Assembly (NCBI GenBank): GCA_017882835.1
Contig: JADGOU010000207.1
Span: 1-5,492 of the forward strand
DNA: 5,492 nucleotides
Direction of reading: 5' to 3'
Origin: Frankiaceae bacterium
Lineage (GTDB): Bacteria > Actinomycetota > Actinomycetes > JADGOU01
Shown here piece after piece: positions 1-5,315 of this stretch (position 1 is its first letter; the number at the start of each line of letters is the position of its first letter). The position numbers and the translations under genes are program-made. The notes beneath the pieces were generated by a model, which was not told the DNA's origin, did no database searches, and saw only the letters and a program-made list of their open reading frames with translations.

Positions 1-19
1 GGGCCGATCAGCACGACGA

Positions 20-343
20 TCACGTCGCCTGGCCCAAGTGGAGTCGCGGTTGGCGTCGGGCTGCGGCCGCTCGCACCTCGGCGACCACGGACAGGCCCTA
101 CGGCGCCAGGCGGTACAGGTGGCGAGCCGGACGCCCGAGCGGCGGATTCACCTCCCAAGCAGCGTCCAGGAGGCCCGGTCGGCGAGGCGCATCAGGATCG
201 GGTGGAGCGACCCGGACTTCAGGCCGACCTCCGCCCCCAAAGTCGTAGCCATAGCGCCAGACGGTGGGCTGCCCGGCCAAGGCCAAGATCAACTCGACGG
301 TCTGCGGCAAGAGCCGGCGTTGACGGGATACTCCACAACTCAA
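20..343 (-). pseudogene. Broken PadR-family transcriptional regulator
   Basis: PadR proteins are small winged-helix DNA-binding repressors. Read from a TTG at 343, the frame gives PQTVELILALAGQPTVWRYG, then YD, which is PadR-like. After that Asp the PadR sequence continues in another frame (VGLKSGSLHPILMRLADR, about 236-177) and returns to the first frame as GLLDAAWEVNPPLGRPARHL, then YRL. Removing one base in the A/C run at 234-241 (plus strand) and adding one G near 174-178 restores a continuous winged helix. The restored frame meets TAG at 98-100, but PadR-like residues (GLSVVAEVRAAAARR) continue beyond it to a TGA at 20-22. So there are two compensating indels plus a premature stop. No clear Shine-Dalgarno precedes the TTG, so the start is uncertain. 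The family call is firm from the restored motif. Whether this is true decay or base-calling error in homopolymers cannot be decided from the sequence. Confidence 0.8.
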
Positions 344-695
344 CGTAGATAGACCCTAGGACCGCTACAACTGATCTGTTACCGCACGCGCAGACAGTGT
401 CGGATGCCGATCGAATCGCCTGAGCAACGCGGACAGCGTCCCAGCTGTATTCACGATGTTGGTCTTCATCCTTCGACGGGCGGGAGGTGAGGGCCCGCGC
501 CGAGTGTCTGGGAAGAAGACTCTGACGGCCCCGCCGGGGCGGACATCTGCCTCCGGCACTCCCCGCAACCCAGAAGCCAGGGCGTTGAAGCGCAGGCCCG
601 GATATCGACAAAGACCGTAATGCGTCATCGCGGCATGAGCGGACGTTGACCCGCCCTGGATGACGCGCGAGGCGTCGTCGCGTCTTACTTGGACG
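344..695. other. Gene-free stretch between TetR and PadR genes
   Basis: About 350 bases lie between the end of the TetR gene and the PadR remnant. A minus-strand open frame of 87 codons (365-628) and an overlapping one cross it, but neither has a ribosome site, a recognisable motif or convincing codon use. The segment must hold the promoter of the PadR gene if that gene was ever expressed on its own. A short G/C hairpin (arms 528-532 and 536-540) is present without a T-run. I see no inverted terminal repeats or transposase fragments. Confidence 0.5.
662..684 (-). terminator. Possible stem-loop terminator after the TetR gene
   Basis: GACGCG (662-667) and CGCGTC (679-684) form a perfect 6-bp inverted repeat with an 11-base loop, starting 12 bases after the TetR stop codon. 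There is no T-run after it on the minus strand. Many actinobacterial terminator candidates lack one, but such short G/C stems also arise by chance in this base composition. Confidence 0.3.
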
Positions 696-1358
696 TCAGC
701 CGTATCCGAGGTCGTGGCCGCGTTTGGTCATCGCGCGGTGCATCGCTGCGCGTCCGGGGGAGGGGGCGGCCGGGGTGGCCGCGGCTGTGCGCAGCCCGTC
801 GAGCGCGAGGTCGATGAAGCGGTTCCATGCGTTCGGTGCCGCGTCCGCAGTCCGGTGGACGAGACCGGCGTTCGCCATGAGCAGCAGCACGAGGTCCTCG
901 GGAACGAAGTCCGCGCGTAGGGCGCCGCTGGCCCTGGCGCGGTCGGCGATGTGGACGGAGTCCTGGTAGGCCCGCGTCCGGAGCTCTTCGAGCTCGGGGG
1001 CGCCGGTGACCTCGGTGGTGAGCAGGTCCGCGAGGCCGCAGTCGGTCGCCTGCAATTGGCAGAGGAACCTGACGTGTTCGGCGAATCCGTCCCATGGGTC
1101 AGGGTTGTCCAGTGCCCACGCGGCGGCGTCCACGATGCGTCGCAGAGTGTCGGCGAAGACGGCGGCGACGAGAGCGCAGCGGGACGGGAAGTGCCGGTAG
1201 AGGGTGGCGTTGCCGACACCGGCAATCTTCGCGATCTCGTCGAACGGTGCGTCCAGTCCGCGCTGCCCGTACAGCTCGCGCGCGGTCTCGACGATCACCC
1301 GCCGGTTACGAGCAGCATCAGCCCGCAGACGGACGTCACGAGTCCGCGGCGCGGGCAT
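696..1358 (-). CDS. TetR/AcrR-family transcriptional repressor
   Basis: A 220-residue protein, usual length for the family. The N-terminal helix-turn-helix lies at about residues 17-60: ETARELYGQRG leads into FDEIAKIAGVGNATLYRHFP, the classic TetR recognition region with the Tyr-Arg-His-Phe end. The C-terminal ligand-binding and dimer domain (about 65-195) is variable and gives no ligand. The last 25 residues are a loose Ala/Pro- and Arg-rich tail. ATG at 1358 is chosen because it places the HTH at the normal distance from the N-terminus. GGAG lies about 15 bases upstream, which is somewhat far. The frame stays open to 1571, but longer starts would run through the divergent promoter and into the neighbouring gene. 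It is transcribed away from the MDR oxidoreductase gene across a 100-bp spacer with a strong palindrome, the usual layout for a TetR protein repressing its neighbour and itself. That regulatory link is inferred. Confidence 0.93.
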   Translation of the reverse strand: MPAPRTRDVRLRADAARNRRVIVETARELYGQRGLDAPFDEIAKIAGVGNATLYRHFPSRCALVAAVFADTLRRIVDAAAWALDNPDPWDGFAEHVRFLCQLQATDCGLADLLTTEVTGAPELEELRTRAYQDSVHIADRARASGALRADFVPEDLVLLLMANAGLVHRTADAAPNAWNRFIDLALDGLRTAAATPAAPSPGRAAMHRAMTKRGHDLGYG

Positions 1359-1411
1359 AGCCGCAGCGTACCGCTCCAAGTAGGGACTGCTCCCCGTTTC
1401 TGTTAGCGTTC

Positions 1412-1443
1412 GCAGTATCCGGGGACTCAACCCCGGATCCTGC
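1412..1443. promoter_or_regulatory. 32-bp inverted repeat, likely TetR operator
   Basis: The left arm is GCAGTATCCGGGG (1412-1424), the spacer ACTCAA (1425-1430), and the right arm CCCCGGATCCTGC (1431-1443). The arms are 13 bases each and pair at every position but one (T1416 against C1439); the inner 8 bp are perfect. It sits between divergent TetR and oxidoreductase genes, just before the ribosome site of the latter and 54 bases before the TetR start. A terminator is unlikely here because no transcript from either gene would reach it from upstream. A -10-like GATACT on the minus strand (1419-1414) lies inside the left arm, so binding could block the TetR promoter too. Binding has not been shown. 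Confidence 0.72.
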
Positions 1444-1444
1444 T

Positions 1445-1451
1445 GGAGGGG
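1445..1451 (+). promoter_or_regulatory. Ribosome binding site of the MDR oxidoreductase
   Basis: GGAGGGG, seven bases before the ATG at 1459, is a strong Shine-Dalgarno sequence and fixes the start. It begins two bases after the inverted repeat ends, so a protein bound there, or an RNA hairpin formed by the repeat, would lie next to the translation start. Confidence 0.8.
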
Positions 1452-1458
1452 TGGCTGC

Positions 1459-2385
1459 ATGCGCGCGTTGGCGGTAACGGCACGGGGGGCGTCTCCGGCG
1501 GTTGTGGATGTTCCTGACCGTGCGCCCGGTCGCGGTGAGGTTCGCGTCGCCGTCGAGGCGGCGTCGATCAACGGATTTGACCTGGCGGTGGTCGCCGGCT
1601 ACGTCTGGGACCGCATGCCGCACACGTTCCCGGTCGTCATCGGTCGCGACTTCGCCGGCACCGTCGACGCCGTCGGTGAGGGCGTCGAGAACTGGGCCGT
1701 CGGGGATTCCGTCGCCGGCGTCAACACCGCTCTCGAGCTCGGCGCTGGCCCGATCGCCGAACACATCATCGTCGACTCCCGCAGCGTCACCGCAATCCCG
1801 GACGTCGTGACCGCGGTTCAGGCCGCCGCCGTCGGGCTCGCCGGCGTCACTGCGCTGGACCTGATCGACGCGCTGAACCCGGGTGCCGCGGACACCGTTG
1901 TCGTCTCCGGGGCGACCGGCGGCGTCGGTGCGTTCGCCGTCCAGCTCGCGGCTGCACGAGGTGCTCGCGTCGTCGCGACCGCGCGGCCAGGTGGGGCGAC
2001 CGAGTTCGTCCGCAGTCTCGGCGCCGCTGACATCGTCGACTACACCGGCGACCTCGCGGTCGCCCTCCGCGCCGTCACGCCAGACGGCGTCACGAAGGTG
2101 GTTCACGCCGCAGGCGACCCGGCCGTGTTGGGCTCCTTGCTTGTCGCCAACGGGCAGTTCGCGTCCGTCGTCGGCGCTACCGCCGAACAGGTTGGCCGCG
2201 AGGACGTGACGGTGACCGGGGTCATGACGTCGTACACCCCGGACAAGCTCGCCGCGCTGCTCGAGCAGGTCGCCGCCGGGCAACTGACAGTTCCGGTCGC
2301 CGCCACTCACCCGCTGGCAAGTGCGGCCGACGCGCTCAGCGACTTCGGCAGCGGCAAGCTCGGCAAGATCGTGGTGACGCCGTGA
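1459..2385 (+). CDS. Zinc-independent MDR oxidoreductase (quinone reductase-like)
   Basis: A 308-residue medium-chain dehydrogenase/reductase of the quinone oxidoreductase type, probably cytoplasmic, reducing quinones or activated C=C bonds with NAD(P)H. The N-terminal GroES-like catalytic domain covers about residues 1-120, with the typical VEAASINGFDLAVVAGY (32-48) and FPVVIGRDFAGTVDAVGEGV (57-76). The Rossmann fold follows, with VVVSGATGGVGAFAVQLAAA at 147-166 carrying the nucleotide-binding glycines, then VVATARPGGATEFVRSLGAA at 171-190 and a terminal GKLGKIVVTP. The Cys/His zinc ligands and the four-cysteine structural zinc lobe are absent, separating it from the ADH at 3673-4707. Length is normal for the subfamily. 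It starts the plus-strand operon behind the palindrome and has a strong ribosome site. Its stop overlaps the GTG of the next (broken) frame by 4 bp. Substrate is unknown; the TetR neighbour suggests it is induced by a small molecule. Confidence 0.92.
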   Translation: MRALAVTARGASPAVVDVPDRAPGRGEVRVAVEAASINGFDLAVVAGYVWDRMPHTFPVVIGRDFAGTVDAVGEGVENWAVGDSVAGVNTALELGAGPIAEHIIVDSRSVTAIPDVVTAVQAAAVGLAGVTALDLIDALNPGAADTVVVSGATGGVGAFAVQLAAARGARVVATARPGGATEFVRSLGAADIVDYTGDLAVALRAVTPDGVTKVVHAAGDPAVLGSLLVANGQFASVVGATAEQVGREDVTVTGVMTSYTPDKLAALLEQVAAGQLTVPVAATHPLASAADALSDFGSGKLGKIVVTP

Positions 2386-2503
2386 CCGCGACCTCGACTT
2401 CCGAGCCGTCGTTGGTCGACGTGCTGACGGCCCTGCGTCACTCGCACGACCGGCTCGTAGCCGCCGTGACCTCACCGACGACCAGCGTCTGAGCCCAACC
2501 TGA
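2382..2503 (+). pseudogene. Truncated DinB/maleylpyruvate-isomerase N-domain remnant
   Basis: GTG at 2382 overlaps the preceding stop as GTGA, a normal coupled start. The frame encodes only 36 residues, to TGA at 2490-2492. It includes VLTALRHSHDRLVAAV, which resembles the N-terminal helix of mycothiol-dependent maleylpyruvate isomerase/DinB-type proteins (often ALRASHDRL in that family). Just after this the family-like continuation appears in another frame as DLTDDQRLSPT (2471-2500), ending at TGA 2501-2503. Adding one base near 2470 joins the two parts. The rest of the protein, normally well over 150 residues, is missing: the next gene's ribosome site begins at the last base of that TGA. 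So the piece is both frameshifted and cut off, a scar of a deleted operon gene. Family assignment rests on a short match. A genuine small coupling or leader peptide is the alternative. Confidence 0.6.
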
Positions 2504-2509
2504 AAGGAG
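2503..2509 (+). promoter_or_regulatory. Ribosome binding site of the DoxX-like gene
   Basis: AAAGGAG, five bases before ATG 2515, is a good Shine-Dalgarno sequence that fixes this start. It shares one base with the TGA that ends the shifted frame of the remnant upstream. Confidence 0.75.
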
Positions 2510-2514
2510 TCGTC

Positions 2515-2937
2515 ATGCGGGTACCCGTCCGCGACGTCCCCACCCGAGCGACCACCGGCGCCTACATCCTGCACGCCGGCTGGGACAAGTGGCACGGCAG
2601 CGAAGAACTAGCCGACGGTGTGCACGGCATGGCCGCGGGCGCCTTCCCGTTGCTGCGGAAGATCCCGCCGAGGACGTTTCTCAAGGCGCTGGCCGCCACG
2701 GAGATCGCCACCGGCGCCGCGCTGCTCGCCCCCGTCGTGCCCAACAGGCTTGCCGGTGCGTCCCTCACCGCCTTCGCCGGCGGCCTCATGACGATGTACC
2801 TGCGCACCCCCGCCATGCACAAGCCAGGCAGCATCTGGCCCACCTCGGCCGGCACAGGCATCAGCAAGGACGTCTGGATGCTCGGCATCGGCCTCGGGTT
2901 GCTCATCGACGCCGCCGCACGTGCCGAGAACGCCTGA
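2515..2937 (+). CDS. DoxX-like small integral membrane protein
   Basis: A 140-residue protein with about three or four membrane segments. A first semi-hydrophobic helix lies near residues 9-23 (TGAYILHAGWDKW), followed by clear hydrophobic stretches at about 55-75, 78-96 and 118-135. The early helix with Gly, Trp, Asp and Lys, followed by a short polar loop, resembles DoxX/DoxD-type proteins, small membrane proteins often encoded beside oxidoreductases and linked in some bacteria to redox or thiol stress. No catalytic residues can be pointed out and the activity is unknown. The start is supported by the ribosome site. Its TGA shares one base with the ATG of the PPOX gene, so the two are almost certainly cotranscribed and translationally coupled. 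The family call is moderate; an actinobacterial membrane protein of unknown function is the safe description. Confidence 0.82.
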   Translation: MRVPVRDVPTRATTGAYILHAGWDKWHGSEELADGVHGMAAGAFPLLRKIPPRTFLKALAATEIATGAALLAPVVPNRLAGASLTAFAGGLMTMYLRTPAMHKPGSIWPTSAGTGISKDVWMLGIGLGLLIDAAARAENA

Positions 2938-3395
2938 TGCCGCCGACAGCGGACGAGCTATGGGCACTTGTCGCCGGCAGCCAGCAGGGCACCCTCGCCA
3001 CCATCAAGAGCGACGGCGCACCCCAGATGTCCAACGTGCTCTACGTCCCGGACAGCGCCAGTCGCGTCATTCGCATCTCGACCACCGCCGGCCGGGCGAA
3101 GAGCCGCAACCTCGCCCGCGACCCCCGCGCTGCCCTCCACGTCGCCGGTGACGACTTCTGGAACTACGCCGTCGCCGAAGGCAACGTCACCCTCTCCGAC
3201 ATCGCCAGCGTTCCCGGTGATGCAGCAACCGCGGAACTGTTCGCCGTGCACTCCGCGTTCTACCGCGAACTCGACCGCGACACCTTCCACGACGAGATGA
3301 TCGAACACAGGCGACTCGTCGTCAGACTGCACGTCACCCGCGTCTACGGAGTCATCGCGCCCAGCGGCCGCCGCCCCGTCAGAAACGACACCTGA
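2937..3395 (+). CDS. PPOX-class F420-type oxidoreductase
   Basis: A 152-residue split-barrel protein of the pyridoxamine-phosphate-oxidase-like (FDOR-B) group, normal length, probably a cytoplasmic dimer. Visible landmarks are the opening GTLATIKSDGAPQMSNVLYV (18-37), typical of strands 1-2, and TTAGRAKSRNLARDPRAALH (49-68). The GRxKxRNLxRDPR pattern marks the F420-dependent actinobacterial branch (Rv1155-like proteins), whose members use reduced F420 to reduce enones, quinones and similar compounds. FMN or heme binding cannot be excluded from sequence alone. Near the C-terminus, RLVVRLHVTRVYGVIAPSG (126-144) closes the barrel. ATG 2937 overlaps the upstream TGA by one base. No separate ribosome site is needed if translation is coupled. 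As last gene of the operon headed by a quinone-reductase-like enzyme, it suggests a set of reductases with different cofactors acting on related substrates (inference). Confidence 0.9.
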   Translation: MPPTADELWALVAGSQQGTLATIKSDGAPQMSNVLYVPDSASRVIRISTTAGRAKSRNLARDPRAALHVAGDDFWNYAVAEGNVTLSDIASVPGDAATAELFAVHSAFYRELDRDTFHDEMIEHRRLVVRLHVTRVYGVIAPSGRRPVRNDT

Positions 3396-3672
3396 GGGCT
3401 GCCGCCCAGCAGGCAACGGCTGCGGTCGCGCTCTCGTACACCCGAGGCTTCCTTCGTGCGCCAGTGGTGTGGTCGGACTGAAGTCACTGCGCTCATTGGC
3501 AGATCCGGATGATCGTTAGGTGCTTCCAGCATTGCGACCGCTGCTGAATCGCGGAAGTCGTTCCGCGTGGTGTGCCCGTGATTACCTCTGTCAGCGAGGT
3601 GGAGGCGGTCAGGGTCGACCCAGCGACGGGACCCGAGGCGGGCGACGTCGGTGTCAGCAGGAGCGGTCGGGG
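3396..3672. other. Convergent intergenic region
   Basis: This region lies between the ends of the plus-strand operon and the minus-strand ADH operon. No open frame here has a ribosome site or recognisable content. A weak GGGC/GCCC hairpin (3396-3407) follows the PPOX stop directly, and a stronger one lies at 3550-3567. The region needs to terminate transcription from both sides; apart from the hairpins I see nothing in it. Confidence 0.6.
3550..3567. terminator. Hairpin, possible bidirectional terminator
   Basis: CGCGGAA (3550-3556) and TTCCGCG (3561-3567) are a perfect 7-bp inverted repeat around a GTCG loop, between two convergent genes (about 155 bases after the PPOX gene and 105 after the ADH gene). 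There is no T-run on either strand. Position and a perfect stem favour termination, but this is not certain. Confidence 0.45.
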
Positions 3673-4707
3673 CTACGGCACGAGGATGCCGCGCCCGCGC
3701 AGCCGACCGCTGTTGAGGTCGTCGATCGCGGTGTTGATGTCGTCGAGCGGATAGGTCGCGGTATGCAGGCGCACCTTGCCCTGCGCGGCGAGCGTCATGA
3801 GTTCGACCAGGTCGTTGTAGCTGCCCACCAGGTTGCCGATGAAGTTGATCTCCGTGAGGATGATCCGCATCGTCGGGACCTCCAGCATTCCGCCGTACCC
3901 AACGACGAAGAAGCTGCCGCCGCGGCGAAGCAGGTCGACGCCCCAGTGCTCGGCGCCGGACTCGCCGACGAAGTCGATGACGACCTCGGCGCCTTTGCCG
4001 TCCGTGAGGTCCATGACTCGCGAGACCTGGGTGCCGTCGACGCGCACGGTGTCGTCGGCGCCCCACTCGGTCGCGAGCGATAGCGCCTCCTCGTTGGTGT
4101 CGAGCACGATGATCTCGGCGGGCACCATGGCCTTCAGGCATTGGATGCCGATGTGGCCGAGGCCGCCCGCGCCGATGACGGCGCAGCGGGTCCCCGGGTA
4201 GAGCAGCGGCACCGCCTTGCGGATGCTGTGGTACGCCGTGAGCCCCGCGTCCGCGAGCGGAGCGACGTCGGTGGGCTCGAGGCCCGGGTCCATCTTGATC
4301 ACCGAGCGGGCGCCGGTCTTGAGATACTGCGCGAAGCCGCCCTCGGCGAACAGCCCGGGGAAGCTGCTGTTCTCGCAGTGCACGTCGTTGCCGTCGCGGC
4401 ACGCCCGGCACAGCCCACAGGTGATGAGCGGGTGCAGGATGACCTTGTCACCGGGCGCGACGTTCGTCACGGCCTCGCCCACGGCCTCGACCCAGCCGGC
4501 GTTCTCGTGGCCGGGGGAGTAGGGCAGCGACAGGTTCGCCTCCTTTTGCGCCTCGTCGAACTGGCCCTCCCGGATGTGCAGGTCGGTCCGGCACAGACCC
4601 GCGGCGCCGACCTTGACGATGACGTCGTACGGCGACGTGATCTGCGGGTCGGGTACCTCCTCGACCACGAGGGGCGAGTGGAATTGGTGCAGGCGAGCGG
4701 CCTTCAT
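3673..4707 (-). CDS. Zinc-dependent NAD(P)-alcohol dehydrogenase
   Basis: A complete 344-residue zinc MDR alcohol dehydrogenase, oxidising an alcohol to an aldehyde or ketone with NAD(P)+. Catalytic zinc ligands are Cys39 (GLCRTDLH), His67 with Glu68 (SPGHENAGWV) and Asp153 (PLADAGLTAYHSIR); Asp as third ligand matches secondary alcohol dehydrogenases such as Rhodococcus ADH-A. The structural zinc lobe has Cys97, 100, 103 and 111 (TCGLCRACRDGNDVHC). The Rossmann motif is IGAGGLGHIG (178-187), and Asp203 (IIVLDTN) at the end of the second strand favours NAD over NADP. The start is ATG 4707, with GAGGAG five bases before it, and it overlaps the upstream gene's stop as ATGA, so translation is coupled. 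With a DUF59-type gene upstream, this fits the ADH at the distal end of actinobacterial propane monooxygenase operons, where it would oxidise propanol. Family and zinc sites are seen; the substrate is inferred. Confidence 0.95.
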   Translation of the reverse strand: MKAARLHQFHSPLVVEEVPDPQITSPYDVIVKVGAAGLCRTDLHIREGQFDEAQKEANLSLPYSPGHENAGWVEAVGEAVTNVAPGDKVILHPLITCGLCRACRDGNDVHCENSSFPGLFAEGGFAQYLKTGARSVIKMDPGLEPTDVAPLADAGLTAYHSIRKAVPLLYPGTRCAVIGAGGLGHIGIQCLKAMVPAEIIVLDTNEEALSLATEWGADDTVRVDGTQVSRVMDLTDGKGAEVVIDFVGESGAEHWGVDLLRRGGSFFVVGYGGMLEVPTMRIILTEINFIGNLVGSYNDLVELMTLAAQGKVRLHTATYPLDDINTAIDDLNSGRLRGRGILVP

Positions 4708-5315
4708 GTCGGCTCCTCGTCGGGTGGCGGTGCGGACCTGCGGGCGTCGAAGCGGGCGCCCGGCATGCCCCAGGCGCGGAAGAAGTCACCGGTTGCCCGG
4801 CACAACGACACGTTGACGTCATTGCCGGCGCTGATCAGGGCCGCCGAGCGGACGGCGGCCGCACTGCTGGCGGCGGCGTCGCCGGGCAGCAGCAGCGGCT
4901 CGTTTGGGCCGGGGTGTCCGCCGGCGAGGCGCTCCTGCACCGTGGCCCGCGCCTCGAACGACAGGAAGGTCAACCTCCGCTGCCCGCCCTCGGTGGGCGA
5001 GTACTCCAGGGCCAGCGGCTCGGCGTCGAGGTCCGGAACGAGTCGGCCGGCGGCGTCGAGCGAACAGGCGTCGCCGACGCGGACGCCGAGCAGCTCGTCT
5101 ACGGTCAGCGCCCGGTGCCGAGCAGCGCGAGGAGCAGGAGCCGTGCGTCGCGGGCGTCTCGATCGCCGCGCGCGGCGACCTCGGGGATCGGCCGGGTTGC
5201 GGCAGCGAGCGGCGAGCACCGCACCGACAGCGGCGACCGACGGCTCGGCGATGAGCGCGAGTTCCTTGCGGCCAGCCAGTGCGGCCTCGACGACGTCCGC
5301 CGGCGCGGTCGTCAC
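4704..5315 (-). CDS. Unrecognised operon protein with a frame-shifted middle
   Basis: I do not recognise this family. The frame runs 203 codons from GTG 5315, which overlaps the upstream stop as GTGA (a GTG at 5321 is an alternative), to TGA 4704-4706. The ends look like protein: VVEAALAGRKELALIAEPSV near the start, and later GVRVGDACSLDAAGRLVPDL (77-96), RLTFLSFEARATVQERLAGG (114-133) and GNDVNVSLCRATGDFFRAWG (164-183). Residues about 36-69 are an Arg/Pro-rich run typical of a wrong frame. Another frame over the same bases (about 5210-5110) reads AAATRPIPEVAARGDRDARD then ARLLLLALLGTG, far more protein-like, and ends in a stop. One extra base near 5207-5214 and one missing near 5109-5114 would explain this, so the true product may differ in that segment or the gene may be damaged. 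It sits in an operon between a DUF59-type gene and the ADH, overlapping each by 4 bp. No signal peptide or membrane segment is convincing. An accessory role for the monooxygenase system is only inferred. Confidence 0.65.
   Translation of the reverse strand: MTTAPADVVEAALAGRKELALIAEPSVAAVGAVLAARCRNPADPRGRRARRSRRPRRTAPAPRAARHRALTVDELLGVRVGDACSLDAAGRLVPDLDAEPLALEYSPTEGGQRRLTFLSFEARATVQERLAGGHPGPNEPLLLPGDAAASSAAAVRSAALISAGNDVNVSLCRATGDFFRAWGMPGARFDARRSAPPPDEEPT
4713..4718 (-). promoter_or_regulatory. Ribosome binding site of the ADH gene
   Basis: GAGGAG on the minus strand, five bases before ATG 4707, lies inside the last codons of the upstream gene. It supports this start and coupled translation. 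Confidence 0.75.

Noticed and set aside
1..23. GTG at 23 (minus) beginning VIVVLIGP, like the start of a P-loop protein
   Set aside because: Only eight codons are visible and no Shine-Dalgarno is clear; it could equally be a chance frame. The sequence to the left of the window would decide.
528..540. GCCCC/GGGGC hairpin
   Set aside because: Five-base G/C stem with no T-run and no gene ending beside it; expected by chance at this base composition.
365..628. Minus-strand open frame of 87 codons left of the TetR gene
   Set aside because: No ribosome site, no family resemblance, and two other frames are equally open here; not enough to call a gene.
1365..1375. Short palindrome AGCG-TAC-CGCT before the TetR start
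   Set aside because: Only four-base arms, far weaker than the repeat at 1412-1443.
696..1571. Longer TetR reading with a start at 1571
   Set aside because: The extra 71 residues would come from the opposite strand of the MDR gene and its promoter, and the helix-turn-helix is at the normal distance only from the start at 1358.
1336..2595. Long minus-strand open frame of 419 codons opposite the MDR gene
   Set aside because: It lies antisense to a clear MDR enzyme, is rich in Arg/Asp/Gly of the kind produced by high-GC shadow frames, and has no recognisable motif.
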